Source: Latrodectus hesperus
Taxonomy: Eukaryota > Arthropoda > Arachnida > Araneae > Theridiidae
Reading direction: 5' to 3'
NCBI GenBank assembly: GCA_037975125.1
Contig: CM075862.1
Location: 45,844,277 to 45,908,276, forward strand
DNA: 64,000 nt
This document shows positions 29,195 to 42,896 of the stretch, one piece after another. The position numbers and the translations under genes are program-made. Numbering within the stretch: the first letter of the stretch is position 1; each line of letters opens with the position of its first letter. Below the pieces are notes generated by a model. That model did no database searches and had not been told where the DNA came from. It was given only the letters and a program-made list of their open reading frames with translations.

Positions 29195-32050
29195 GTGTAT
29201 ACTGCTTACTTATTTCTTTTCTTGTTTTTAATTCGTATTCTTTTATTTGCAGTAAAACCTGTTTGAAAGTGAGCTTAACATTTTTCCGCAGAGACTGTAT
29301 TTTAATGTAATATATTACGTTGTAGTATTGTATGCAACTATATATTTTGTGTTTAAAAGCAAATATATATAGAATGAAAATATAGTAAATTACTTTAGTG
29401 AAAATGATACTTTGAGTTTCTTAGTCAATTTGCTTAAAGTATTATTATTTGAAAAATTCCTCGAGAACAAGAGGATTTTTGGTTTGCTGCTAAATAAAAT
29501 AGCTATACTTTGAAGTACACTAATCTCAGCTTTCAAAAAGGGATCAACAATACCCACAGATAATCTAGAAAGATTTTTAGGTGTTAATTTGTGAGTTATA
29601 AAACTTTAGATCGTATTTTAAATAAGTATATGAAAATGCATTTGTTCTTTACTCTCGTTAGTGATATGAACAGGGTAAGATATCGTTAATGTTTCGAAAT
29701 TGAAGGAGTCACTTAATTGAAAATTTATGACAACAACATTATTTTTAATATGGTATATTTGAACATACTAGAATGACTAGACTGATAGTTAGAATATTGG
29801 AATTCTAAAAATAATGCTTTTTTTCTATATTTAACGTAAAGTCAGCATCATATTGTATATTTTTTCAAAAAAAAATTCTTCAATTAATTAACAATGGGTT
29901 TATTATTTGTATATAGGTTTTGTAGTCGTTAACAAACTGGCTTTATGGGCAACAACATATATTGTACTCTATTTATTATCACGCCATTATTTTATCTTTT
30001 AGAAATTAAAATATTTTTTATCTTTTAGAAATTAAGATTTAAATTAAGAAAGTAAAATATTAATTCTCTGTTTTTTTTTTTTTTTTTGATAGAATATTGA
30101 TAAGTATTTAAATATTTTTGGAAGATGTTGTGGAAAAACAGTCTAAGAAAGCAAAAAAATAAATAAAATGCCTATTTATTTATTTTGTTTTATTTGTATC
30201 TTGATTTTCCATTGAAAAGATTTATATCACGTGATTTATATTGGAGAATATTTTTTATACTGACTGAAAAAAAATTTATGTGCAATGATTAATTTCATTC
30301 AGTTAAATTAAGCATCAAAATTAATATAAAACTTTTTAATTTTTTTACCAATTAAACATTTTTTGATGATTTTGAAGCGAAAAATTTCTTTCTTAACTAC
30401 GCAATCACGGGAATGTTGTGGTGAATTTTAATACTCATACCATCAAGAAGGCATTATTACCTGTAAACAGTTACAAACAAATTACGCATCGAAAGACCTA
30501 TTTATTTATATTTTGCCATTTTATCTGTGAAATATGGATGCTGTCTATTTTTAAACATGATAAGCGTCACAATTACTGGAAAAGAAGCAATTCATACTTC
30601 TGGAATCTTCTCTTTTATGTGATGCTAAGCACCACCAAATTTCCGATCATCAAAGTAGAATTTCTTAAACGATCCTCGATTAAATTTTAAATTAAAAATA
30701 TTTATCAACATAAGTAACAGAAATCATTAACTATTGTCACTAATTTACACTTTAAGTAACCTTCGAAAAAATTCCAACTTTAAAGTTATAGGTCTGATTT
30801 CATGATTAAAACTGCGCATTTTGATAGAAAAATTAGAGACACAAATTTTTCTATTTTCAATCAATGAAGCAGACCTATGTTCACTACCATTTTTATAGAC
30901 CATCTTTTTGCACTAACTTTATGTTATCGTGTTATTTTTGAGATTTCAGATGTTGTTCAACTTTTACGTAAAAGCAATACAAGTTTCTCTTCAAACAATA
31001 ACTACTGGAGACCTCTCATGATGAAGCTCATAAGAAGAGCGCATTGTTGTAATAATTTTATGTTACTATGTTGTGTTCAAGAAACACAGACACCTAAATT
31101 AAAGAATAAAAAGCCAATTTTTACTTTTGATAGTTATTGAATGTATTTTTGAAATGTATTATGAGAATTGCATCGCTTTTTATTTCATTTCTTAAAAGGC
31201 GGGTGACGTTTGTCTTTGAATCTTTCATTCGAATGGAACAAAAGAAATCTTCAATTCAAATAGCATAAAGTATTTACACTTTTATATGAATTAATTGATT
31301 TTAATTTCACATATTTCTTAAGAGGTATAAAAATATAATAAATCTTATCTGTGAAAAAATGATGGTGTATTATAATAAAATTAAATGTTTAAAATTTATT
31401 TGATCATGAATAAGATTTAAATACATAAAAAAATATTTAATTTTATTCTGAAGTCGTAAATACAGTCTCTATAAAATTTGCTTGGCAATCCAAATTTGCA
31501 AATCCAATCATTTCTTAATTTAAGGCTGCTCTCGGTATAAGCACTAAAATCTATATCCTTTCATAGGAAATTTTAACATACTATTAGTAAGGAAATATTA
31601 TATCTCTGACATGATCAAAAATATAAAATAAATTTTAATTTTTTATATTATTTAACTATCTCTGATAGTTTACTCTTTCCAAATATCCATTTATGATGTA
31701 GTTTTATTACAGAAACAGAGTACAAATTTCACAACACTATACATATGACTTTAGTTTCATTTTTATATAATCTAATGTCTTTAGACCTTATTTCATTGCT
31801 TTCCAATAAAGTATCAGATATTTTTCAAATTATTTAATCTAACTACAAATTAAAATGACAAAAACATAAATGAACGCATAGTTTCATAATTGTTTCTCGG
31901 GTTTTAACTTCTTAGAACGAAAACAAATAGTTTTTTTTATTATTTAATTCTGATTTGCTTATTTTTAACTTATTCATAATAAAGTATGTTATTTGTATTA
32001 TATTTCACAACGATTCACACACAATTATTTATTTATATTTTGTTCATCAG

Positions 32051-32391
32051 AGGATAAGAACTACATCCAGCAGAGTGCTGTTCCCAGAAGGTGGGACTCC
32101 CACGGAGGCGAAGATGTGCCCGTGTACGCTCAAGGGCCAATGGCGCATCTGGTTCGTGGCGTGTTCGAGCAGACTTACGTCCCTCATGCGCTGGCGTATG
32201 CTTCTTGCGTCGGCCCTCATAAGGAAGACTGCGAGAGGAGGAAACAGACGTATCAGAGGCATGTCATCGAATGCCCTTCACCGTATGTCGTTAAAGAAGT
32301 GGTATCATCCACTTCCCCGCACTTCAGAGTCCATGGCTGGTGCAGCATCTTCGCTCTTTGCCTGCTAACAGCTTGGCTCCAGAGAACATGA
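32051..32391 (+). CDS. ALP: Alkaline phosphatase, terminal exon with GPI-type tail
   Basis: This last coding exon gives residues 226-338 and the stop TGA at 32389-32391. The acceptor CATCAG ends at 32050, and the split Glu codon is completed by AG. The exon opens with [12 protein letters not shown], then [18 protein letters not shown]. His243 is the predicted third Zn1 ligand (His412 in PhoA), and the GPMAHL region belongs to the crown-domain side of animal enzymes. After ASCVG come a charged, Cys-containing stretch (Cys278, 286, 300), a Ser-rich spacer at 310-314, and a hydrophobic end ([14 protein letters not shown], 322-335) before three polar residues. That layout is typical of a GPI-anchor signal; the exact cleavage site is not predicted here. 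The 338 residues are about 60 percent of a usual ~520-residue enzyme. Confidence 0.95.
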
Positions 32392-33165
32392 AAAATCTGC
32401 AAGCGATCCACAGAGCTCTTAATAAAGGAGTCGATGAAAACGATGCTTACGTTTACGTTCAGTTGAACGAGACATTCGAATTAAAGTACAGATTACTTAC
32501 GGAATTGAATTCAAATTGAAAATCAGACTGTTGAAAATATCGATTTTGATGCTATGTTTATATCAGATGATTGAAAGAGGGAGACATTTGCAAGGTGTAA
32601 GGAAATATAAGATATCGAAAGGATACTGAAACTTTTTCCAACAAATCAATATTTATCGTGCATATTATTTAATTCATCACATTTTGCATTTTAATACCAT
32701 GTAATGTATGTCATTTGCGTATGTTGTCTTATCAATTATTTATATTTTTATTTAAACTTTCTTCACTTTTGTGTATTTTTTATTGATAGACTTTATTATG
32801 TTTTTGTATAATGAAATAATAGCGAACATACAAAATAATTGATTGGAATATGATAAATTGTTAAAACTAGCGAAATGACAATTTTCAAAATTTTAATTTC
32901 TCTACCGAATTAATTTTAGAGCTATTTATGCCATATTATGTTTTTGTATCGTGAACTATGAATATTTGGTGCGAAACATACAAAATAATTGATTGGAATA
33001 TGATAAATTGTTAGAATTAACGAAATGACTGTTTTCAAAACTTTCATTTCTTTACCGAATTAATTTTAGAGCTATTTATGCATTATTTGTTTAAAAACTT
33101 GGTAATATATTTACTGCAATATAAATTATGTACATAAAACTTAATGTTAGAATGAAATAAAATTT
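32392..33165 (+). other. Probable 3' UTR and 3' flank of alkaline phosphatase
   Basis: Non-coding, AT-rich sequence follows the stop codon. An early AATAAA-like hexamer lies near 32419 and another AATAAA at 33156-33161, after the duplicated block at 32786-33081. Either could be the polyadenylation signal; transcript data are needed to choose. No other gene is visible here. Confidence 0.4.
32786..33081 (+). repeat. 150-bp tandem duplication in the 3' UTR region
   Basis: Two copies offset by 150 bp share ACATACAAAATAATTGATTG and CCGAATTAATTTTAGAGC, among other blocks. Copy two has a small insertion or substitution near 32945-32970. Confidence 0.9.
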
Positions 33166-33379
33166 GGAATAACAGTCGAGAACATTATGCAAATGTATTT
33201 CAATAAGTTCACATAAACGTACCTTACATAGGTTTATAACTTTTGCTGAAAATCTATTAATATATTTTTATATAAATGAGTAATTGCTTTACTGGTACAT
33301 TATTGAATACAATTAAATAAATTATGAATTATGTTAATTTAAAAACTATAATGCTAAATGATAGTAAACAATAAAACAA

Positions 33380-33382
<3 letters not shown>

Positions 33383-33450
<68 letters not shown>
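33383..33450. repeat. (TA)n microsatellite, ~68 bp
   Basis: A pure TA run shortly after the gene's 3' end. Confidence 0.95.
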
Positions 33451-33453
<3 letters not shown>

Positions 33454-36400
33454 TATTGTTATTTTAAGAGTTAATTTTTCCCTAATAATTGCTTCTTATG
33501 CAGAATTTAATAAATACAAACAAATTAATTTCGATAAATCATCGAATTCAATGTTAAAGATGTGAAGCTAAATCTTGTTATGCTATTATATGAATTCATA
33601 TATTGTTGCATAAATAATATAATAACTATTCCTGATAGTTGCTTTTTACTATAAATTATAATTTTATAATGTAACTATATTTTGAATAGTTTTAATAATT
33701 TCTTAATTTCTATTATGTCAATGTACCAATAAAATTAACACAGAATATGAACGATTGAATCGCAATTATACATGTATGTTATTTATTGATAATTTAATCA
33801 TTTTAAATTATTCTCTTTCCATTCTTTCTTTAATGTGAATTACTTTGTAATAAAAATAAATTTTAAATAACAAATTAGTAAACAGATAAAAAAATAGTTG
33901 TTAATAACACTTACATTTCTGGGGAAACAGCTGATTGAACCTTATTACAAGATTTCTTACTGCAAATGCAAAATACACAACTTCACTTATTTATTTAATA
34001 TATTTTAGGAATGTATAGTGTTGTCTTAATTCAAATAAATTTATCATAGTTTTAGAGTTTATTTTTATTAAATGATAACAATAAGGTTTTTGATATGATC
34101 AAACATTTATTTAAATATACTTGCCTAAATCAGTTATTTATGATATTAACGATATTTATGCCTACGCCAATACTGCACTTCACATTTAATCTCTAATTAA
34201 ATTTGAAACATTGATTTCTGAGTTTATATAAAAAGACTTTTCTCAGTTTAATATGCGAAAGAAAAATTTAAAAAATACATAAATTAAATATTATATATTG
34301 ATTGATTCCTAAAATGCTTAGAAATATATTTGAGTCTTCATTATTGAAATATCTAATGAAAAAAATTGCACTTTTAAAATAATTTATTATCTAATTTGAG
34401 AAATATTAATCATTAGAAAATAAAATCATAATACATTTCTGATGATACAAGAAATTACAAAATTTTTGGACTGAGCCAGTAAACTAATTTTTTTACTATC
34501 TACTCTACCTTTTTTATAAAATTTATAGAAAAAGTTTTAAAAAAGCAAAATATAAAATACAAATATTAACATATTATATTTGATTGAATGTATATTTTTA
34601 ATATCAGTACATTTTATAGAGATATTAAATTTAAATAGTATCTTTTATTCTAAATTTAAATTTTAAAAGTGAAACGATATTAAAGTTACTTCATTTTACA
34701 TAATACATTTCAGAATTTTCTTACTTCAAATTTCTCTCCTGTAATAGTTTTAGACATCTTTTCTTTTGCAAGCATAAATTTTGTTGCTATCTATTTAGTT
34801 ATGATGTTTATATTATTCAATATTTTATTTATATAAGATTAAGATATTTTAATAATGCACATTTGTTAAAAATATTTTTTAAATAAATAGCGATAAAAGA
34901 ATGTATGATTTCATTTCCTAAGCCAAACTGTTTTTCTAATGTATGTTAGCAAGGAAGTAATTTTAATTAAAAAATAGAATATATCAATAGAAAACTACTT
35001 CCATCAAAAAGTCCATGCAAATAAAAATAATTAAATGCACTGATTAATCAGTATGACTACCGAATACAATTTTGTAATTATACATAATTTAAAAAATTTT
35101 TGATTCATTTAAGTTGTGTTGCCATTGAAAACATTGTAATACTTCAAGCAATATAAAAAGGAGTAAAAGGTATTTCATATATAACTGTGTCAGATTTTTC
35201 TTTGTACTTTTTAACATAAATTTAAAATCATATTTCTTTCATTAGAATGTATAAAATATTAATACAAAGGTATTCAAGTTGGTAAAAATCTAATATATGA
35301 AAATTGCGAGCAATTATATTTTCCAAACATTATAAAACTAAACAAAACTGAAGTTCCTGTAAATTGATATAATCATTTGAAATGAGTAATAAAAAAACCC
35401 GAAGAAACAGGAATTTGATTATTCTATTAGATGTAACAGAAAAAAATTTATTTGACCATTAAGATTGAATCTCAGATTCAATTTATTATGTAGCTTGAGT
35501 TTCAAAACTTATTTTTTTGTATATTTATCTCAAACTGCTTGTGGAAATAATATAAAACATTTGTCAATAATTTGTAATCCAAAATCATATCATTTTTTAT
35601 TAATTATATTTATCTGTACTAATCATTTAAAGTATAGTTTAAAAAATAATGTCTTCAGTTAATATTCCTCTAAGCGCGTTAATTAATTCTTAATTTGAAA
35701 ATATTCTTTTTATCATATGATAACTGTTTTATGATTTCGAATCTAATAATTAAACTCTTCCTGTTATATTTATTGAACAAAACATCTCTTACTGCATAAT
35801 GTACTTTTAAAACAACATATATACTTTAAACAATTTTGTCATCTTATTAGGGCCTCCATGGCACACATGCATATAAAGAGAATTTCTTTCTGTCTTTAAC
35901 TAAATATAAAGCATTATTTTGAAGGAACTTAATAATTTTATTATAATAAACGAGTTTAATCAGTCTTAAATAGTAATGAAATATCATTTTTGATTACGCA
36001 TTTATAAATTATAATCTACCAATAAGTATTTGTGCACTAATGACGGGAAAGGTAATGTTCGCCCTCAAATTTCGATGGAATCTCCATGAATGGCAATTAC
36101 AGCAGCAATTCTATGAGACTTACCAACAACATTTGTTTTTGACGATTGATATCTCGTATCACATCAAAATTCCCAATAATCTCCAAAATTCTCTTTTTTT
36201 CTCCCAAAATCCTGAGTAAAACCCCGTGCTTCAAAATTCAATGGGAATTTTACATCGCTTCTTGTAACACTGCATATTATCACGTTTGCACGGGTCTCCA
36301 AATATTCAATGGCAGATGAAATATCCCGTTTGACTCACAACATATTTATATGAAATAGTTATCAATGACGTTATATTCAATTTTAATTGTGGATGATGCA

Positions 36401-37603
36401 CAGTATAAAGGATCATACATATTTTCTGATTCTTAATCATTCCGCTTATTATTTATTTATCATCAAGTAACTCACCCAATTATTCCACCCATAATATTAC
36501 TTTTAATGATGAAAGCGACAATTTGTTTATTTATTTTTTAAAATACAAAATGTCTAATATAAACATTTAATTATAATTTCATTTTTTTATTTTTAAATTA
36601 AAAATTCTACAAATGGTCAGTTGCCCTGTTATAATATTTGAAGTTTAATAGGGTTTTAACAGAATTTTTGAAATTCATGCATTTTTAGAAATTAAACATT
36701 ATTAATGTTATTTTTTTCAAGAAAATCTTGTTGACTTATAATTTGAATTTACCGAGAAATTGTATTTCTTGTTCTATCACTCATATTAGACATGAAGCTT
36801 GAATGTTTAATTTTACATCTGAGCCTCATTGACCTATCTAATTGATTCAAAGCCTAATTTATTGTTTAAAGAATATTTATCTTGTACATACAAGTGTAAA
36901 TTATTATCATTAGTGTTACATATCATGCTCAATGTAAGATATATGTTTACAAATATTGACTGCTAGCATTATGATATCAGTTTTTTGTAACATTATTTGT
37001 GATATAAATCATGTATAGAGATTAAAATAAATATTGACACTCTGTGTCGGACAACTTTTGTTCTCATTATTTGGAAACTGGTGTGACTTAAAATGCTTTG
37101 GTGAGAGTATGTTATAAAGAACAGTGTAATGATACTGTCATAATAGCATTCAGAAATTTCAGTGCATAACAAAATAATTTATGAAGAATATAGTTAATAT
37201 GCGATATTTTAAATTATGTTCCTTCAGTGTCACATATGAAGTCTTTAATGAAAATCTGTGAAATTCCTGCAAACATTTTATGTAGAATAAATAAAAAAAG
37301 AGTAAATAACTATCATTTTTTCATTAAGGAAGCCAGTGAAATTGGCAGCTAAATAGATACCGCTCTGACCATATTGTTCAGCAATTTATAGGAAGAATTT
37401 TGAATTGTGACATGAATATTTATAGGAGTTAGGAATTTACATAAAACCAGTAGTCTTCGACAAATTAGTGTGAGAATTCGTATAGAAAAACTAGCTCTGA
37501 GTAACAACGAAATGAAAAGCACTGTAAAAGTCATAAAAAACACAATGTATAAAATTAGTTCATACAAAATTCATATGAATAACAATGTGATATCAAGCAT
37601 ATA
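33451..37603. other. AT-rich intergenic DNA, no gene seen
   Basis: No frame longer than about 70 codons is supported by homology, and no transposase or retroposon signature was recognised. A mildly GC-richer block at about 36045-36340 stands out but could not be assigned. Confidence 0.55.
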
Positions 37604-38286
37604 CACTGCTGGCCACACAAATTACAACACCAAGAAAGACAAGAGATATCACAAAAAATTTTATTTTGTAGATAACATGTTGATCAAGTATCAAATGATT
37701 AAATTTATAGACTTCTGTGAAGTTTGGATCCCGCCAAAAACAGTAGCCAGAGTAGCCGCCATTGTTGGAGATCACTGCAGCCACACACCACGCGATTGAT
37801 TCAAAGAGACTTTAGATGTGTTCTTGGGGTACAGCAGACCAACCAGCTTCCACACGTTGCCAAAGTTGATCTGGTGTGACAGCTAGGGATGTAATCTAGG
37901 TCAATCGTTGAGCAACCACGGACCACATGTTTTCTATCGGTGAAAGATCCAGACAGTGGGCTGGACAAGCAAGCATTTCAATCTGGCGATTGACGAAGAG
38001 CCCTTGGACAATGCATGTCACGTGTGATCACGCATTATCCTGTTGAAATGTGACTGTGGACAAGCTCTGAAGGTAAGGAAGGATATCTGGCCTAAATACC
38101 TCGGATATGTTGCACTGGCTCCTTAAATTACCGGCTTTGCGTATTACCGGCTTTGCGGCACGTGTAATGTGCGTCTGAGCTGAAATTCTAATCATTTGCA
38201 TACGTCACCTCCGCTAAAGCATGTTGTAAAGTTCATGTTATTTACATGCTTCCTTCAGGGTGTTGCATTTAATGTGGCCATCTGTG
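37604..38286 (-). mobile_element. Internally deleted Tc1-like transposon, 683 bp
   Basis: The left end CACTGCTGGCCACACAAATT and the right end, reading CACAGATGGCCACATTAAAT on the minus strand, are imperfect inverted repeats flanked by TA at 37602-37603 and 38287-38288. Tc1 elements are about 1.5 kb; here only the C-terminal part of the transposase remains. The N-terminal coding part has been lost by internal deletion, leaving a short non-autonomous derivative. Confidence 0.85.
37640..38095 (-). pseudogene. Tc1 transposase C-terminal pseudogene (DD34E type)
   Basis: The minus strand reads TVTFQQDNA (catalytic Asp), VQGLFVNRQIEMLACPAH, then DLSPIENMWSVVAQRL (catalytic Glu), TPDQLWQRVEAGWSAVPQEH, LFESIARCVAAVISNNGGYS and CFWRDPNFTEVYKF at the C-terminus. 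Nonsense codons occur after QQDNA, after VAQRLT and after PQEHI. The family is different from that at 22413-23942 (different terminal repeats and protein). Confidence 0.88.
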
Positions 38287-38309
38287 TATATTCTATGTAA
38301 ACGGAATTC

Positions 38310-38711
38310 TTGGGCTGTGGTAGCCTATTGGTTAGGGTATCGGCATTCCATCCAGAAAGGTGGGGTACTATTCCCAATGCCGCCAAAGACCCAACGAGTA
38401 CATGCGATATACGTGCTCGTTAAATCTGTGGAATCGAAAGTCCTGTGGTCGGTCGTTGAGCAGTTAACATGGGTGCATTGGTCTGGAGAAAATTTCCTTC
38501 CCCTTCAGATCAATGTGAAAATTGAGGAAGAGTGGGTCCCCTGGTGGTGCCATTTATCGGAGGATTTAAGAAAGATCAAAAACGTACTTCCCCCTTCGTG
38601 GTGCTCCGATTAAAACGAAAGACGCTCCCTATGGACTTAAATTCACATTGCCAAAGCATAGCGAGCTTTGCTTGTCCGAATGTCATAAGTAACAACAACA
38701 CAAAAACAAAT
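38310..38711 (+). mobile_element. tRNA-derived SINE with AAC tail and GGAATTC target duplication
   Basis: The A box TAGCCTATTGG (38321-38331) and B-box-like GGTACTATTCC (38364-38374) have tRNA-like spacing. The body is about 400 bp and the 3' end carries GTAACAACAACAC then A-rich sequence. The 7-bp GGAATTC at 38303-38309 recurs at 38712-38718 as the target-site duplication. The insertion lies 17 bp from the right end of the Tc1 derivative. Open frames across it are not genes. Confidence 0.8.
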
Positions 38712-39539
38712 GGAATTCATCTCACGTATGTACTCTTTGAGAGATTATGGATAAATCTAATTAGAAAGAAAATTGTTGAAGCAAAATATAAATGAAAGTA
38801 AGACTCTTTAGCTTATGTTGTCTCACCATCACTGTAAGGAATTATAAACTTCATGGAAAATACATAGCTTTCAGAGAGAAACTACGATTAAGAAAAATAA
38901 TGATATTTTTTATTTTTTAAAAGTATATTTACTATAGTAAGTAAATATATTTACTTAGTTTCCAGCAAAATCTGGTTTTACACAAAACTTTACTCGGTTT
39001 TGCACTAAGAAACGAGTTCCTGCATATTGATCAGTTAAAAGCAAATAAAATAAAGTGTGGGATGCCTTAAAATTTGACTTTAGCTGCGAAATTATTAAAA
39101 AACTTCACATTTGGTGTAATTTTTCATCTGTTTTCGAATGTATATTTTCATTTTATGTTGTGTTGAGGAAATTGACAACTCGTTCTCTATAAAAGGCAAA
39201 AACAATGTCATTCAAAAAAGTCAAAAATATAATAACTTTCGTTTTTTCAGTCAGAAATATTATACTATAAAATTGAAAAGAGAAAAGGGGACACAATGCC
39301 ATATACATTTTTTATCTGTTCCTATCGGTTACACATAATTAAAAAAGAGGAAAAAAGAACCTTACTTTTCCGTTCTTAAAACAAAAAAAGTTAGTTTATA
39401 AAGAATTTAAATCAATGTTAATAATAATCGGTAATCAATATTCCGAGGTGAAAAATAAAATATCTTTTAATTTAGAAAGAATTCAACATTTTTTATATCA
39501 TTATATTTCTTGCACATAAATAAGATACATTTATATAAC

Positions 39540-39799
39540 GCCATGGTGGCCTGGTTGATTAGGCCATCTTTGTCCTCATCTGTAAGTAATGCTAGATTTA
39601 AACATAGGTCGCGGATGCTCTCAGATTCGCAAATGTCAGCTGGGGCACGTAAAAGACATCAAGGTAGCAGTGCCCTCTCAGTAAAATCATATCTCAGGAA
39701 GTAGTAGTCTCAGGGTTTTCTGCTAGATCGTCTTCTAAATATACCCACCAACTTGCTCAGCTAAAATGCTTTGTCGACTTGCGGCAAAGTCAGACTTAT
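39540..39799 (+). mobile_element. tRNA-derived SINE, family shared with 60509-60808
   Basis: The head GGTGGCCTGGTTGATTAGG is nearly that of the SINE at 60.5 kb; the A-box-like motif is at 39547-39557 and a decayed B box (AGATTTAAACA) is near 39595-39605. The body shares GCTGGGGCA and TATCTCAGG-type blocks with that copy. GCCATGGTG occurs at 39540-39548 and again at 39800-39808 and may mark the target duplication, although it overlaps the head. Confidence 0.6.
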
Positions 39800-39849
39800 G
39801 CCATGGTGCCTCACGCGTGGTTTCGTACCTTCTGGAGTTAAATCTTAAA

Positions 39850-40926
39850 TTTTTCACATCAACAATCGTTGACCTATAAAAGCATGGATTCATGGACTTG
39901 ATTTAGATATTTCCGTCAATCAAGTGGGATCAGAAATAACATTTAGATGATTCCAAACTGCACAAAAAAGCTGGGTATTAATTTTTATTTTTATTTTGCA
40001 TTATGGAATTATTGGTTCCCGACACAAACCATTTATTGCACGAGTCATGTAGCTGAAGAAGAAACTCAAGTTGTGTTTCGGATTTTTGAGGAGATACGAA
40101 ATCCATGTATCAAACATGCAAATCTCTTTATCACTTCTGAGACCTATTTCAAAATCCTCCTTTGATAACAATTTTACCCCACACTTTTTATGTTTTTATT
40201 AAATAATTAATAATGTAAACATTTTTTCTCATATTTTTAAATGCTTTCATTTTCTTGTATTTTCTTTTGTCCTATTTGTATTCACAAGGTTCTTTTTCAG
40301 TATATGTGTGTAATTTTCTATCTTACACTCGTTCTACATCCTTGATAAATGAAATTTATCACTAGTATTATATTCACTTACAACATCTATTCACATGTTG
40401 CCATGCTCATTACCAAAGACGATAGAATCCGCAAGTTTGAATTAAGTAACATTGCATGTTTTATTTGCCAGAAAAGCATGCTTGGGTAAAGCGAAAGCCA
40501 AGCGAACATTCTGATTTGAATTCACGAACTGTGGAACTGAAAGCCAGAGCATTAACATTCTCTGTTCTCTTGGCTTTATTCTTTAGATTCAATCTAATGA
40601 ATTATATTTCAGAAAAAAGGTACTATATTTTGAGGTGTAAATTAATGATTCTTTAAAATTGAATACTTCAGAAGATATGATTTAAAGCAAGTATCTGAAA
40701 ATCTTATTCAATTTTCATAAAGTATAAGATGTTTCTATTATTTCAGTACAAATTACGAAATTTCTGCATGACCTAGTTATTTAAAATTATATTTACATCT
40801 ATTATTATTACATAAATTGTGACAAAAATTGTGTATGTAATTAATGCTAAATAACTAATAAAAAGTTTATTTGTTATTTAAGAAAGTTTGTATAATCTTA
40901 CTTTAAATATTTTTCTTATTAGAAAC
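39850..40926. other. AT-rich intergenic DNA, nothing recognised
   Basis: Only short unsupported frames and no repeat signatures between the SINE and the (TA)n tract before the gypsy element. Confidence 0.5.
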
Positions 40927-41322
<396 letters not shown>

Positions 41323-41326
41323 TTAA

Positions 41327-41342
41327 TGGTGACAGAAGTGAC
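41327..41342 (+). promoter_or_regulatory. Primer-binding site, tRNA-Leu-like
   Basis: TGGTGACAGAAGTGAC four bases after the LTR. From memory, the complement of the tRNA-Leu 3' end is TGGTGTCAGAAGTGGG, so 14 of 16 bases agree. Confidence 0.6.
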
Positions 41343-41516
41343 ATTCGTGTTGATATGATGGTTGTGACGATGATTGTGAACGTGTTGTGATTTTCAAGTT
41401 TGCTACTCCGAATATTTTAATAACTTTGGATATACTACCGTTTCAAGGATAATCATCCTACAAGTCAAGCATCAGAAAAGGGTATGTACATTTTTTTTAT
41501 TTCAAGATGTAGTTAA

Positions 41517-42890
41517 ATGACATCAAAAAGATGCACATTGCATTGCAGATCATTAAGTCGGACAAAGTACAAAAGATCTACATAAATTTATTTTCGATTC
41601 TGACGGAGATCGGTCAAATCGAAAGCGTATAAGAGAATTTTCTGGTTTCAGTTTTGTTTTTGAAAGTGAAGAATTTAAAAAGAAATTAAAAGCTATAGAA
41701 GATAATTTTTCTTTGAACGAATTAATTACAATTTCTAATATCTTGAATATTTTTTAGAAGGAAATAGATCTGAAACAAGAAAAAGAATACTTGAGCAATT
41801 GTGTTCTTTGAACTCTTTAGCTGAAGGAATGAGCGACACCTGTATGTCGGAAACTGAAGTAGACGAAACAGACAAAATTGAGAGCGAAACAGATTCTCCA
41901 ATGCAACGTGGAAATGAAATGAATACAAATAATACTTTAAATGTGTGTGATATTGTGCTAATGAAACTTAGTAAAAAAATAGATTTTGAAAATTTTTATA
42001 TCAATTATTCTGATATTGAAAGTTGCACAGTTGCAAAATTTAATGTTGAGTCGCATGAAAACATTAATAACTGGATAGAAAGTTTTGAAAATGTATCGAA
42101 ACTGCTCCATTTATCAAATTTACAAAAGTTTATTTTTGCTAAAAGATTGCTTGGTAGAAATGCCTTATAATTTGTTAGAACAGAGCCGGAAATAAGCTCG
42201 TAGAAAAAATTAAAAGATGCCTTAATCAGTGAATTTTCCGTTGAAATAAATTAAGCTAATTTTCACGAATTACTAAGTGAAAGGAAAATGAGAAAGATTC
42301 AGAATCCGTTCAGGAATATTTTTAAAAATGAAAGGACTTTGTCACTCAGGAAAAATTGGTGAGGCCGCGTTAATACATTATGTGATTAAAGGACTTAATG
42401 ATAAACATGAAAATAAAATTATTTTATACGTATGCAAAAACCTGACAGAATTTAAAAATAAACTTAAAGTGTATGAAGTAATGAAAAGTGATTCAGCAAA
42501 GAATAAACATGCTTCCGATAAAATGAAAACAAAACATGATGCAAATTTTAGATCGTATTTTTTGATAAAAATAAATCAAAATATAATGGTAATGATAAAT
42601 ATAATTCAAGGTATGAATCTAATGATAAATTTAAATCTAAGTATGAAGATATGAATAAGAATAAAGTAAAATTTGATGGTAATTTTGATTCAAGAAATAG
42701 AGTGTGTTATAATTGTAGTTCATGACGTACACATATCTCTAAATATTGTATTCATAAAGATAAGGGTTTAAAGTCTTTTTGATGTCAATCTTTTGGGCAT
42801 AAAGCTTCGGAATGTCCGAAATCAAAAGAAACAAGTTCTTTTGATGATCAACCGAAAATAAATGCGATCAGTTCTGAAAACTTAATTCTT
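41517..42890 (+). pseudogene. gypsy gag pseudogene
   Basis: Several open pieces (about 41517-41757, 41799-42170, 42328-42654) separated by stops and frame shifts, in Lys/Glu/Asn-rich sequence typical of gag. Near 42705-42830 two CCHC zinc knuckles are visible. The first, CYNC..HISKYC, has a stop inside. The second has its first Cys changed to Ser and a stop before CQSFGHKASEC. The knuckles would have bound the element's RNA; the copy is not functional. Confidence 0.75.
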
Positions 42891-42896
42891 AAGTGA

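Noticed and set aside
31955..32368. 137-codon plus frame overlapping the last alkaline phosphatase exon
   Set aside because: It is a shadow in another frame; the +1 frame gives continuous alkaline phosphatase homology from the splice acceptor.
36045..36340. GC-shifted block as a transposon
   Set aside because: No terminal repeats, promoter boxes or coding motifs were recognised; left unassigned.
37470..37799. Host gene in the 109-codon plus frame at 37.5 kb
   Set aside because: It runs across the boundary and antisense strand of the Tc1 pseudogene, where the minus strand gives clear transposase motifs.
38310..38380. tRNA gene call at the SINE heads (11.7, 38.3, 39.5, 57.5 and 60.5 kb)
   Set aside because: Promoter boxes are present but the acceptor and other stems do not pair and 3' bodies continue for hundreds of bases; these are SINEs or pseudo-tRNAs.
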